From the NCBI GenBank assembly GCA_000378025.1, contig KB899087.1:3162001-3226000 (forward strand): DNA of 64,000 bases, in the 5' to 3' direction. Shown here piece after piece: positions 43,205-50,714 of this stretch. The stretch is from Xanthobacteraceae bacterium 501b (GTDB taxonomy: Bacteria; Pseudomonadota; Alphaproteobacteria; Rhizobiales; Xanthobacteraceae). Below the pieces are notes generated by a model that searched no databases, was not told the origin of the DNA, and saw nothing but the letters and a program-made list of their open reading frames with translations. Position numbers and translations under genes: made by a program. Numbering within the stretch: position 1 is the stretch's first letter; every line of letters starts with the position of its first letter.

Positions 43205-43888
43205 CTATCCCTGCGGATCGTTTGCGGCCCGGGTCCGGTCGAGGAAGTCGATCAGCGAGACGCAGGCGCCGAGTATGTGCTGACGGGTCAGGTCGGCCGC
43301 TTCCTCGGCATCGCGGCGGATGCAGGCGAGAAGAATGCCCTCATGCTCGCGGCGCGCCCGTGCCATGCCGTCGGTCAGCACCAGCTGGGCGCGCAGATAG
43401 CGGTCGACGCGATCCAGCGCCGCGCTGATGGTCTGCAGGAAATAGGGGCGGCCGGACGCCTCGTAGAGGCTGTAATGGAAGCTCCGGTTCAGCTCGCCCC
43501 AATGCGAGGAATCGGTTTCGGTGGCGAAAGCATGGGCGAAGCGCTTGGCCGCCTCCAGCCCGTCGTCGGAGATGCGCTCGACCGAATAGCGCAGCACTTC
43601 CGGCTCCAGCAGGGCGCGAAACGCGAAGATCTCACGGATTTCCTCGGTGGACAGGGTGGTGACGACGGCCCCGCGATAGCGCTGGGTCGACACCAGCCCC
43701 TGCTCTTCCAGCCGTGTCAGCGCCTCGCGCACGGGGATGCGGCTGACATTGAACATGCGGGCGATATGGTCCTGACGCAGGGTCTGGCCCTCGGCGATAT
43801 CGCCCTTGGCGATCGCCTCGCGCAGCGCGTCGAAAATGACATCCGACGCGGACGCCATCTGCGCAATGTCCGTAGCCTTGACCTTCAA
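43205..43888 (-). CDS. GntR-family regulator with FCD domain
   Basis: About 227 residues. The winged HTH (DVIFDALREAIAKGDIAEGQTLRQDHIARMFNVSRIPVREALTRLEEQGLV, read in parts) is followed by the FCD ligand domain with its His/Asp metal-site residues (RALLEPEVLRYSVERI; ELNRSFHYSLYEASG; EHEGILLAC). I propose a TTG start at 43888, with GAGGAGG eight bases upstream; an ATG at 43930 would give 14 more residues. It is divergent from an amino-acid ABC transporter and the hydroxyproline genes and likely represses them, perhaps through the palindrome at 44041. Confidence 0.87.
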   Translation of the reverse strand: MKVKATDIAQMASASDVIFDALREAIAKGDIAEGQTLRQDHIARMFNVSRIPVREALTRLEEQGLVSTQRYRGAVVTTLSTEEIREIFAFRALLEPEVLRYSVERISDDGLEAAKRFAHAFATETDSSHWGELNRSFHYSLYEASGRPYFLQTISAALDRVDRYLRAQLVLTDGMARARREHEGILLACIRRDAEEAADLTRQHILGACVSLIDFLDRTRAANDPQG

Positions 43889-44040
43889 CGTGCCTGCCTC
43901 CTCAACGGCGTCGCCGGGCCGCCGGCCCATTTCACCGGACCAAACCCGCCGTCCCCACACCCTGCCGTTTTGTCGCGCGCGATGCCACCGGCCGACCACA
44001 GGTAAATTTCATTCGGCTCCTGCAAAATGGATATTGAAAC

Positions 44041-44050
44041 TTGGATCCAA
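44041..44050. promoter_or_regulatory. Candidate GntR operator (TTGGATCCAA palindrome)
   Basis: A perfect 10-bp palindrome in the 257-bp gap between the GntR gene and the amino-acid ABC operon. GntR/FCD regulators usually bind short palindromes of this kind (TNGTNNNACNA or TTGNATNCAA-like). It lies about 95 bases before the transporter start, where a repressor or activator site would be expected. The assignment is from form and position only. Confidence 0.5.
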
Positions 44051-44145
44051 AAATCGCAAGCTTCTCCTGTCGCCGGAACCGGCACCTCGCTTGGCGCCGC
44101 CGGCCATCAACAATGAAGACAGCTTCCTCCAGAGGAGAGCCATCA

Positions 44146-44958
44146 ATGGCTAAGGGATTCGGCATTCTGGCCGCGGCGGCGCTGACGCTCGCCGCCGTCC
44201 TGCCCGCGCAGGCGGACAAGCTCGACGACATCATCGCTTCCGGCACGCTGCGCTGCGCCGTGGTGCTGGATTTCCCGCCCATGGGATCGCGCGACGCCAA
44301 TAACGAGCCGATCGGCTTCGACGTCGATTACTGCAACGACCTCGCCAAGGCGCTGGGCGTGAAGGCGGAAGTCGTCGAGACCCCCTTCCCCGACCGCATT
44401 CCCGCGCTGGTCTCCGGCCGCGTCGATGTCGGCGTCGCCTCGACCTCCGACACGCTGGAGCGCGCCAAGACCGCCGGCTTCACCATCCCCTATTTCGCCT
44501 TCAAGATGGTCGTTCTCACCAAGGACGGCCTCGGCATCAAGGATTACGACAGCCTGAAGGGCAAGAAGACCGGCTCGGTCTCCGGCACGTTCGAGGCGCT
44601 CGCGCTTGAGAAGGACGTGAAGGCCTGGGGCACCGGCTCGTTCCGTGGCTACCAGACCCAGGCCGACGTGTTCCTCGCCCTTTCCCAGGGGCAGATCGAG
44701 GCCACCGTCGTCACCTCCACCGTCGCCGCGGCGATCGTGAAAGAAGGCAAGTATAAGGGCCTGATGATGGGCGGCGACGCCCCCTACGACATCGACTATG
44801 TCGCGCTGATCGCCCTGCGCAATGAGCAGGGCCTGCTCAACTACCTGAACCTGTTCGTGAACCAGCAGGTTCGCACCGGCCGCTACAAGGCGCTCTACGA
44901 CAAGTGGATCGGCCTTGGCGAGGCACCCGACCTGACGGTTCCCGGCGTCTATCGCTGA
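44146..44958 (+). CDS. Amino-acid ABC transporter substrate-binding protein (polar amino acid type)
   Basis: A 270-residue SBP_bac_3 protein. Signal peptide about 1-23 (cleavage after PAQA). The mature N-terminus DKLDDIIASGTLRCAVVLDFPPMGSRD (in parts) and GFDVDYCNDLAKALG are the standard ligand-pocket segments of this family, with VDVGVASTSDTLERAK later. AGAGGAGAG precedes the ATG at 44146; an ATG upstream would bury the signal peptide. It feeds the two permeases and ATPase that follow. The neighbouring enzymes suggest hydroxyproline or a derivative as ligand. Confidence 0.93.
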   Translation: MAKGFGILAAAALTLAAVLPAQADKLDDIIASGTLRCAVVLDFPPMGSRDANNEPIGFDVDYCNDLAKALGVKAEVVETPFPDRIPALVSGRVDVGVASTSDTLERAKTAGFTIPYFAFKMVVLTKDGLGIKDYDSLKGKKTGSVSGTFEALALEKDVKAWGTGSFRGYQTQADVFLALSQGQIEATVVTSTVAAAIVKEGKYKGLMMGGDAPYDIDYVALIALRNEQGLLNYLNLFVNQQVRTGRYKALYDKWIGLGEAPDLTVPGVYR

Positions 44959-44970
44959 GCGGGTCTCCCT

Positions 44971-45070
44971 CGGTCATCCCGGTCGGCCGGCAGGCCGATC
45001 CGGGATGACACCGAGGCCAGCCCGGTCGACGATCCCGGCTCTGTGGCTTCGCCTCAGGCCGGGATGACGG
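44971..45070 (+). repeat. Intergenic palindromic repeat after the amino-acid binding-protein gene
   Basis: GTCATCCCGGTCGGCC (44973-44988) pairs with GGCCGATCCGGGATGAC (44993-45009) apart from one bulged T, giving a long stem. A partial second stem runs to GGGATGACGG at 45061-45070. It is a dispersed-type palindrome and sits exactly between the binding-protein and first permease genes. Confidence 0.85.
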
Positions 45071-45128
45071 CCCGGCATCTTTCTTGCCCCTGCATTCTGT
45101 GCCCGATGCCCGCGACCACGAGCCCGCC

Positions 45129-45791
45129 ATGAACTATACTTTCCACTGGCTGCCAGCGTTCCGCGCGCTGCCCGAGATGCTGTGGGGCGCGCTGGTGACG
45201 CTTGAGATCGCCGTGCTCTCCATGGTGCTCGGCGTGTTGTTCGCGGTGCTGCTCGCGGTCGGCGCCTCCTCGCAATACCGCATCTTCCGCGCGGCGGCGG
45301 TGAGCTGGGTCGAACTCGCCCGCAACACGCCGGCGCTGTTCCAGATCTACATGGCCTATTTCGGCCTCGGCTCGCTCGGCATCCATCTCGACAGCTTCGT
45401 CGCGCTGCTGGCGGGCATCACCTTCAACAATGCCGGCTATCTCGCGGAGACCTTTCGCGGCGGCCTGCGCGCCGTGCCGCAGACCCAGGTGCGCGCCGCC
45501 CGCTCGCTCGGCATGGGCCAGATCCAGGCCTTCCGGCTGGTGGTGATGCCGCAGATGTTCCGCATCGTCTTCTATCCGCTCACCAACCAGATGGTCTGGG
45601 CGATCCTGATGACCTCGCTCGGCGTCATCGTCGGCCTCAACAACGACCTGACCGGGGTGACGCAGGAATATAATGTCCGCTCCTTCCGCACCTTCGAATA
45701 TTTCGCCCTGGCGGCGGTGATCTACTATCTGCTCGCCAAGTTCGTCACCGTTTCCGCGCGCCTGATGGCGTGGCGGCTGTTCCGCTACTGA
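45129..45791 (+). CDS. Amino-acid ABC transporter permease 1 (HisM/GlnP type)
   Basis: A 220-residue permease with about five membrane helices. MLWGALVTLEIAVLSMVLG opens the HEQRo domain, ELARNTPALFQIYMAYFGLG and AETFRGGLRAVPQTQVRAARSLGMGQIQAFRLVVMPQ (in parts) contain the EAA loop that binds the ATPase. The ATG at 45129 is followed at once by the first predicted helix; the upstream in-frame ATG at 45084 lies in repeat sequence. Twelve bases separate it from the second permease. Confidence 0.92.
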   Translation: MNYTFHWLPAFRALPEMLWGALVTLEIAVLSMVLGVLFAVLLAVGASSQYRIFRAAAVSWVELARNTPALFQIYMAYFGLGSLGIHLDSFVALLAGITFNNAGYLAETFRGGLRAVPQTQVRAARSLGMGQIQAFRLVVMPQMFRIVFYPLTNQMVWAILMTSLGVIVGLNNDLTGVTQEYNVRSFRTFEYFALAAVIYYLLAKFVTVSARLMAWRLFRY

Positions 45792-45803
45792 GGGAGGCGC
45801 GCC

Positions 45804-46469
45804 ATGTTCTCCTCCCTGTTCGAGACCAGTTTCTCGGCCAACGACCTGATGTTCATGCTGAAGGGCGCCGGCGTCACGCTGATGCTCACCTTCTGGGCGG
45901 TGCTGGGCGGCACGCTGCTCGGCGTGGTCTTCGGCGTCATCCGCGCCATCTCGCCCTGGTGGGTGAATGCCCCGCTCGGCGCGGTGCTGGACGTGTTCCG
46001 TTCCATTCCGCTGCTGATCCAGCTGGTGGTGGCGAACTCGTTCAAGACCATTGTCGGCATTCACTGGAGCCCGTTCACCGTGGGCTGCGTGGTGCTGGCG
46101 CTCTACATGTCGGCCTATTGCACCGAAATCGTGCGCTCGGGCTTCCTCGCCGTGCCGACCACGACGCGCCGCGCGGCGCGCTCGCTGGGGCTGAGCTGGC
46201 GGCAGGACCTGACCGAGATCGTCTTCCCCATCGCGCTGCGCGTCGCTTTGCCGAGCTGGATCGGCCTGACGCTCGGCGTGATGAAGGACACCGCCATGGT
46301 GTGGTGGATCGGCGTGGTCGAATTGCTGCGCTCCTCGCAGGTGATCGTCACCCGCATCCAGGAGCCGCTCTTCGTGCTGTCCATCGCCGGGCTGATCTAC
46401 TTCCTGATGAGCTTCCCCATCGCCCGCCTCGGCGCACGCCTTGAGAAGCGCTGGCGCGAGAACGACTGA
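45804..46469 (+). CDS. Amino-acid ABC transporter permease 2 (HisQ/GlnP type)
   Basis: A 221-residue paralogue of the preceding permease. It contains MLKGAGVTLMLTFWAVLGGTLLG at the start, then RSIPLLIQLVVANSF and the EAA loop (GFLAVPTTTRRAARSLGLSWRQDL). Two different permeases with one ATPase is the usual arrangement for polar-amino-acid importers. A GGAGG-like site (GAGGGAGG) precedes the ATG, and the ATPase gene begins eight bases after its stop. Confidence 0.92.
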   Translation: MFSSLFETSFSANDLMFMLKGAGVTLMLTFWAVLGGTLLGVVFGVIRAISPWWVNAPLGAVLDVFRSIPLLIQLVVANSFKTIVGIHWSPFTVGCVVLALYMSAYCTEIVRSGFLAVPTTTRRAARSLGLSWRQDLTEIVFPIALRVALPSWIGLTLGVMKDTAMVWWIGVVELLRSSQVIVTRIQEPLFVLSIAGLIYFLMSFPIARLGARLEKRWREND

Positions 46470-46477
46470 GGACCGAA

Positions 46478-47203
46478 ATGTCGATCGAAATTCAGGACGT
46501 CCACAAAGCCTTCGGCTCGCTCGAAGTGGTCAAGGGCGTGACCATGACCGTCGAGAAGGGGGAAGTTGTTTCCATCATCGGCGGCTCGGGCTCGGGCAAA
46601 TCCACCCTGCTCATGTGCATCAACGGGCTGGAGCCGATCAATTCCGGCCGCATCCTCGTCGACGGCACCGATGTGCACGGGCGCGGCACCGACCTCAACA
46701 AGCTGCGCCGCAAGATCGGCATTGTTTTCCAGCAGTGGAATGCGTTTCCTCACCTCACCGTGCTGGAAAACGTGATGCTGGCGCCGCGCAAGGTGCTCGG
46801 CAAGTCGAAGGCCGAGGCCGAAGCGATCGCGGTGGAAAAGCTCGCCCGCGTCGGCCTCAGCGAGAAGATCAAGGTCTACCCCTCCAAGCTTTCCGGCGGC
46901 CAGCAGCAGCGCATGGCGATCGCCCGCGCGCTGGCCATGTCGCCGGACTACATGCTGTTCGACGAAGTGACCTCGGCGCTCGACCCGCAGCTGGTGGGCG
47001 AGGTGCTGGACACGATGCGCCTGCTCTCCTCCGAGGGCATGACGATGATCGTCGTCACCCACGAGATCGCCTTCGCCCGCGAGGTGTCGAACCGCGTCGC
47101 CTTCTTCCACAAGGGCCGCATCCACGAGATCGGCCCACCCGCCCAGGTGATCGGTAATCCGCGCGAGCCGGAAACGATCGACTTCCTGAAATCCGTCCTC
47201 TGA
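46478..47203 (+). CDS. Amino-acid ABC transporter ATP-binding protein (GlnQ/HisP type)
   Basis: A 241-residue ATPase: Walker A GGSGSGKST, Q-loop FQQWNAFPHLTVLENV, signature LSGGQQQRMAIARAL, Walker B YMLFDEVTSALD and His-switch VTHEIAFARE. Note Val in place of the usual Pro in DEPTSALD. It energises uptake by the two permeases just upstream. The following gene is the DapA-type deaminase 40 bases on, which ties this transporter to the hydroxyproline enzymes. Confidence 0.93.
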   Translation: MSIEIQDVHKAFGSLEVVKGVTMTVEKGEVVSIIGGSGSGKSTLLMCINGLEPINSGRILVDGTDVHGRGTDLNKLRRKIGIVFQQWNAFPHLTVLENVMLAPRKVLGKSKAEAEAIAVEKLARVGLSEKIKVYPSKLSGGQQQRMAIARALAMSPDYMLFDEVTSALDPQLVGEVLDTMRLLSSEGMTMIVVTHEIAFAREVSNRVAFFHKGRIHEIGPPAQVIGNPREPETIDFLKSVL

Positions 47204-47243
47204 TCCATAGATCGCATTCGCAAGAGACTTAAGGAGCACTCCC

Positions 47244-48140
47244 ATGTGGCAGGGCGTCTATCCCGCCGTTACCGCCAAGTTCAACGAAGACGACACGCTC
47301 GACCACAAGGAGATGGAGCGCTGCTTCGCCTTGCAGATCGACGCCGGCGTCGACGGCATCATCGTCAATGGTTCGCTCGGCGAAGGCCCGATGCTCTCGC
47401 ATGACGAGCGCCTCGCCGTGCTGAAGACCGCCAAGTCGGTCGCCGGCAAGCGCTCGGTGCTGATGACCATCGCCGACGCCTCGACCCGCGATTGCGCGAG
47501 CCTCGCCAAGCGCGCCGCGCAGGCCGGCGCCGACGGGCTGATGGTGGTGCCGAGCCTCGTCTACCACACCAACCCGAAGGAGACGGTCGCGACCCTCTCC
47601 GCGGTGGCTGAGGCCGCCGACCTGCCGGTCATGATCTATTCCAACCGCATCGCCTACCGCGTCGACATCACCATCGAGATCATGGCCGAACTGGCCAAGG
47701 ACAAGCGCTTCGTCGCGGTGAAGGAGTCCTCGGACGACATCCGCCGCACGGTGGAACTGCAGAACGCCTTCGGCGACCGTTTCGACATCTTCACCGGCGT
47801 CGACAACCTCGCCTTCGAGGCGCTGGCGCTCGGCGCGGTGGGCTGGGTCGCCGGCCTCGTGGTCGCCTTCCCCGAGGAGACGGTGGCGATCTACCGGCTG
47901 ATGAAGGCCAAGCGCTATGACGAGGCGCTGGAAATCTACCGCTGGTTCCGCCCGCTGCTCGATCTCGACGTGTCGACCTATCTCGTCCAGAACCTGAAGC
48001 TGGTCGAGGCGATGGTGACCGGCACCACCGAGCGCGTGCGCGCCCCCCGCCTGCCGCTCGATGGCGAGCAGCGCGCCAAGGTCGAGCGCATCGTGCGCGA
48101 AGGCCTCGCCACCCGCCCGACCCTCGCCAAGGCGGCGTGA
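47244..48140 (+). CDS. DapA-family protein, probable pyrroline-4-hydroxy-2-carboxylate deaminase
   Basis: A 298-residue (beta/alpha)8 enzyme with Schiff-base Lys160 in FVAVKESSDD and catalytic Tyr132 in VMIYSNRIAY. GSLGEGPMLSHDER replaces the GTTGE motif of true DHDPS (here SLGE), as expected of a divergent subfamily. In hydroxyproline degraders a DapA-family enzyme converts 1-pyrroline-4-hydroxy-2-carboxylate to 2-oxoglutarate semialdehyde and ammonia; its position between the amino-acid transporter and the oxidase/epimerase pair supports this role. A GGAG site lies before the ATG. Confidence 0.85.
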   Translation: MWQGVYPAVTAKFNEDDTLDHKEMERCFALQIDAGVDGIIVNGSLGEGPMLSHDERLAVLKTAKSVAGKRSVLMTIADASTRDCASLAKRAAQAGADGLMVVPSLVYHTNPKETVATLSAVAEAADLPVMIYSNRIAYRVDITIEIMAELAKDKRFVAVKESSDDIRRTVELQNAFGDRFDIFTGVDNLAFEALALGAVGWVAGLVVAFPEETVAIYRLMKAKRYDEALEIYRWFRPLLDLDVSTYLVQNLKLVEAMVTGTTERVRAPRLPLDGEQRAKVERIVREGLATRPTLAKAA

Positions 48141-48161
48141 GGCGGCAAAACGCCGAGTGAC

Positions 48162-48246
48162 CCCTCATCCCCGGGCGTGACCCGGGGACCCAGGGACTGG
48201 ATGCTTCCTACCGTCTGGGTGGCCGGGTCAAGCCCGGCCATGAGGG
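48162..48246. repeat. Cloverleaf-like intergenic palindrome
   Basis: The outer stem CCCTCAT (48162-48168) pairs with ATGAGGG (48240-48246). Inside are two perfect hairpins with five-base loops: CCCCGGG/CCCGGGG (48169-48187) and GGCCGGG/CCCGGCC (48221-48239). Together they make a symmetric three-way junction. It lies between the deaminase and oxidase genes. Confidence 0.9.
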
Positions 48247-48277
48247 TGATACTTCCCATGTGCCTGAGCATGACAGC

Positions 48278-49531
48278 ATGAGCGCCAAGACCGCCTCGGG
48301 CGACATCGTCATCGTCGGTGCCGGCATTGTCGGCCTCGCCACCGCGTTCCATCTGCTGGCCGAGGGGCATCGGGTGCGGCTCGTTGAGCGTGGCGGCGTG
48401 GCGGAAGGGGCGAGCTACGGCAATGCCGGGGCGCTGGCCTTTACCGACATTCTCCCCCTCGCCTCGCCCGGCATGCTGCGCAAGGCGCCGAAATGGCTGC
48501 TCGACCCGCTGGGGCCGCTCTCCATTCCCCCGCGCTACCTCCCGCAGATCACGCCGTGGCTGATCCGTTTCTGGCGTGCCAGCCTGCCCGACCGCTACGC
48601 CGCCTCGATAACGGCGCAGGGCAATCTGATGCGCTTCGCCGCCACCGCGACGCAGGCTCTGGTGACCCAGGCCGGTCTTGCCGAACATCTGCGCTCCGAC
48701 GGCAATCTGCAGCTCTACGAGAGCGAGGCCGAGCTTGCCGCCTCCCTCCCCGGCTGGGAGGCGCGGGCGCGCGAAGGCATCGCTTTCGAACATGTGCGCG
48801 GCGAGGCGCTGGCCGCGCTTCAGCCGGGGCTTTCGCCGCGCTTCACGGTCGGCACCTTCACCCCGCACTGGCAGACGGTGAGCGACCCCTATCACTACGC
48901 GCTCGCCTTGTTCCGCATGGTGATGGCCCGCGGCGCCGGCCTCGTCCATGGCGAGGTTGTCAGCCTCAGCGCCGGGGCCGAGGGCGTGCAGTTGCGGCTC
49001 GCCGACGGCAAGGTGCTGACTGCCGGCCGGGCGGTGATCGCCGGTGGCGCCTGGTCGCGCCCGCTGGCGAAGTCGCTGGGCGATTCCATCCCACTGGAAA
49101 CCGAGCGCGGCTACAACACCACCTTGCCGCCCGGCGCCTTCGACCTGCGCCGCCAGCTCACCTTTGGCGGGCATGGCTTCGTGGTCACGCCGCTCTCCAC
49201 CGGCATCCGCGTCGGCGGGGCGGTGGAATTGGGTGGACTGAAGGCGCCGCCGAACTTCAAGCGTTCCGAGGCGATGCTGACCAAGGCGGCGCGCTTCCTG
49301 CCGGGGCTGCGCACCGAGGGCGGCCGGCAATGGATGGGCTTTCGTCCCTCGCTGCCGGATTCGCTGCCCGTCATCGGCCCCGCCACCGCCTCGCCCCGCG
49401 TGCTCTATGCCTTCGGCCATGGCCATCTCGGGCTGACCCAGAGCGCGGCGACAGGCCGGCTGATCGCCGATCTCGTGGCCGGGCGCCGCCCCTCCATTCC
49501 GCTCGAACCCTTCCGCCCCGACCGTTTCTGA
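48278..49531 (+). CDS. FAD-dependent D-amino-acid oxidoreductase, probable D-hydroxyproline oxidase
   Basis: A 417-residue DAO-family flavoenzyme. Residues 10-40 form the FAD-binding Rossmann unit (IVIVGAGIVGLATAFHL, GxGxxG at 14-19, ending in the acidic Glu of RLVER). The C-terminal RQWMGFRPSLPDSLPVIG and FGHGHLGLTQSAATG close the FAD site, as in DadA-like D-amino-acid dehydrogenases. In the 4-hydroxyproline pathway such an enzyme oxidises cis-4-hydroxy-D-proline to pyrroline-4-hydroxy-2-carboxylate. The epimerase gene follows 11 bases later. The ATG at 48278 is preferred over a GTG six codons upstream. Confidence 0.88.
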   Translation: MSAKTASGDIVIVGAGIVGLATAFHLLAEGHRVRLVERGGVAEGASYGNAGALAFTDILPLASPGMLRKAPKWLLDPLGPLSIPPRYLPQITPWLIRFWRASLPDRYAASITAQGNLMRFAATATQALVTQAGLAEHLRSDGNLQLYESEAELAASLPGWEARAREGIAFEHVRGEALAALQPGLSPRFTVGTFTPHWQTVSDPYHYALALFRMVMARGAGLVHGEVVSLSAGAEGVQLRLADGKVLTAGRAVIAGGAWSRPLAKSLGDSIPLETERGYNTTLPPGAFDLRRQLTFGGHGFVVTPLSTGIRVGGAVELGGLKAPPNFKRSEAMLTKAARFLPGLRTEGGRQWMGFRPSLPDSLPVIGPATASPRVLYAFGHGHLGLTQSAATGRLIADLVAGRRPSIPLEPFRPDRF

Positions 49532-49542
49532 CGAGTATCCCC

Positions 49543-50544
49543 ATGGCGCGACACAGCTTTTTCTGCATTGACGGCCACACCTGCGGCAACCCGGTGCGGC
49601 TGGTGGCCGGCGGCGGGCCGAACCTTGTCGGCGACACCATGATCGAGAAACGCGCGCATTTCCTGCGCGACTTCGACTGGATCCGCACCGGGCTGATGTT
49701 CGAGCCGCGCGGCCACGACATGATGTCGGGCTCGATCCTCTATCCCCCGACGCGGCCGGATTGCGACGTCGCCATCCTGTTCATCGAGACCTCGGGCTGC
49801 CTGCCCATGTGCGGCCACGGCACCATCGGCACGGTGACGATGGCGATCGAGCATGGGCTGGTGACGCCGAAGACCCCCGGCGTCTTGATGCTCGACACCC
49901 CCGCCGGCGTGGTGAAGGCGGAATACCGCCAGGTCGGGCAATATGTGGAAGAAGTGCGGATCACCAATGTGCCCGCCTTCCTCTATGCGCGCGGGCTGAC
50001 CGCGCAATGTCCCGGCCTTGGCGAGGTGAAGGTGGATGTCGCCTATGGCGGCAATTTCTACGCCATCGTCGAGCCGCAGGAAGCCTTCCGCGACATGGCG
50101 GACTTCACCGCCGGCGAACTGGTGGGCATGAGCCCGGCGCTGCGCCGGGCGCTGAACGAAAAGTATGAATTCGTGCACCCGGAGAAGCCGGAGATTCGCG
50201 GCCTGTCGCACATTCTCTGGACCGGCGCCGCCCGCCACCCGGAGGCGCATGCGCGCAACGCGGTGTTCTATGGCGACAAGGCGATCGACCGCTCGCCCTG
50301 CGGCACCGGCACCTCCTCGCGCATGGCGCACCTCGCCGCGCTCGGCCAGCTGAAGGTGGGCGACGATTTCGTGCATGAGAGCATTATCGGCTCGCTGTTC
50401 AAGGGCCGGGTCGAGGCGGCGGTGAAGGTGGGGAATCGCGACGCGATCATCCCCTCCATCGGCGGCTGGGCCCGCATGACCGGCTACAACACCATCTTCA
50501 TCGACGACCGCGACCCCTTCGCGCACGGCTTCGTGGTGGTGTGA
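49543..50544 (+). CDS. 4-hydroxyproline 2-epimerase (proline racemase family)
   Basis: A 333-residue member of the PLP-independent proline racemase family. Both acid/base cysteines are present: Cys90 in PMCGHGTIG and Cys253 in SPCGTGTSS. It interconverts trans-4-hydroxy-L-proline and cis-4-hydroxy-D-proline, the first step of bacterial hydroxyproline breakdown. The start MARHSFFCIDGHTCGNPVRLV is typical for the 4-hydroxyproline group. It follows the FAD oxidase in the operon. Proline racemase or 3-hydroxyproline epimerase activity cannot be excluded, but context strongly favours 4-hydroxyproline. Confidence 0.9.
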   Translation: MARHSFFCIDGHTCGNPVRLVAGGGPNLVGDTMIEKRAHFLRDFDWIRTGLMFEPRGHDMMSGSILYPPTRPDCDVAILFIETSGCLPMCGHGTIGTVTMAIEHGLVTPKTPGVLMLDTPAGVVKAEYRQVGQYVEEVRITNVPAFLYARGLTAQCPGLGEVKVDVAYGGNFYAIVEPQEAFRDMADFTAGELVGMSPALRRALNEKYEFVHPEKPEIRGLSHILWTGAARHPEAHARNAVFYGDKAIDRSPCGTGTSSRMAHLAALGQLKVGDDFVHESIIGSLFKGRVEAAVKVGNRDAIIPSIGGWARMTGYNTIFIDDRDPFAHGFVVV

Positions 50545-50560
50545 GGCCTTCTTTTCGGCG

Positions 50561-50674
50561 CACCGTCATCCTGAGGTGCTCGGGCTTCGCCCGAGCCTCG
50601 AAGGAGGCTCACCCAGGGCGCCATCTGTTTCAACATCCTTCGAGGCTCGCTGCGCTCGCACCTCAAGATGACGG
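50561..50674. repeat. Palindromic intergenic repeat (GTCATCCTGAGGTG family), copy A
   Basis: The outer arms CGTCATCCTGAGGTG and CACCTCAAGATGACG pair with one mismatch. Inner hairpins are CTCGGGC/GCCCGAG and CCTCGAAGGA/TCCTTCGAGG. It belongs to the same family as copies at 51846 and 53061. It fills the gap between the epimerase and enolase-superfamily genes. Confidence 0.92.
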
Positions 50675-50714
50675 CTGAACGCGGGCGGCAACGGCAGACA
50701 ACGGAAACCACGCC

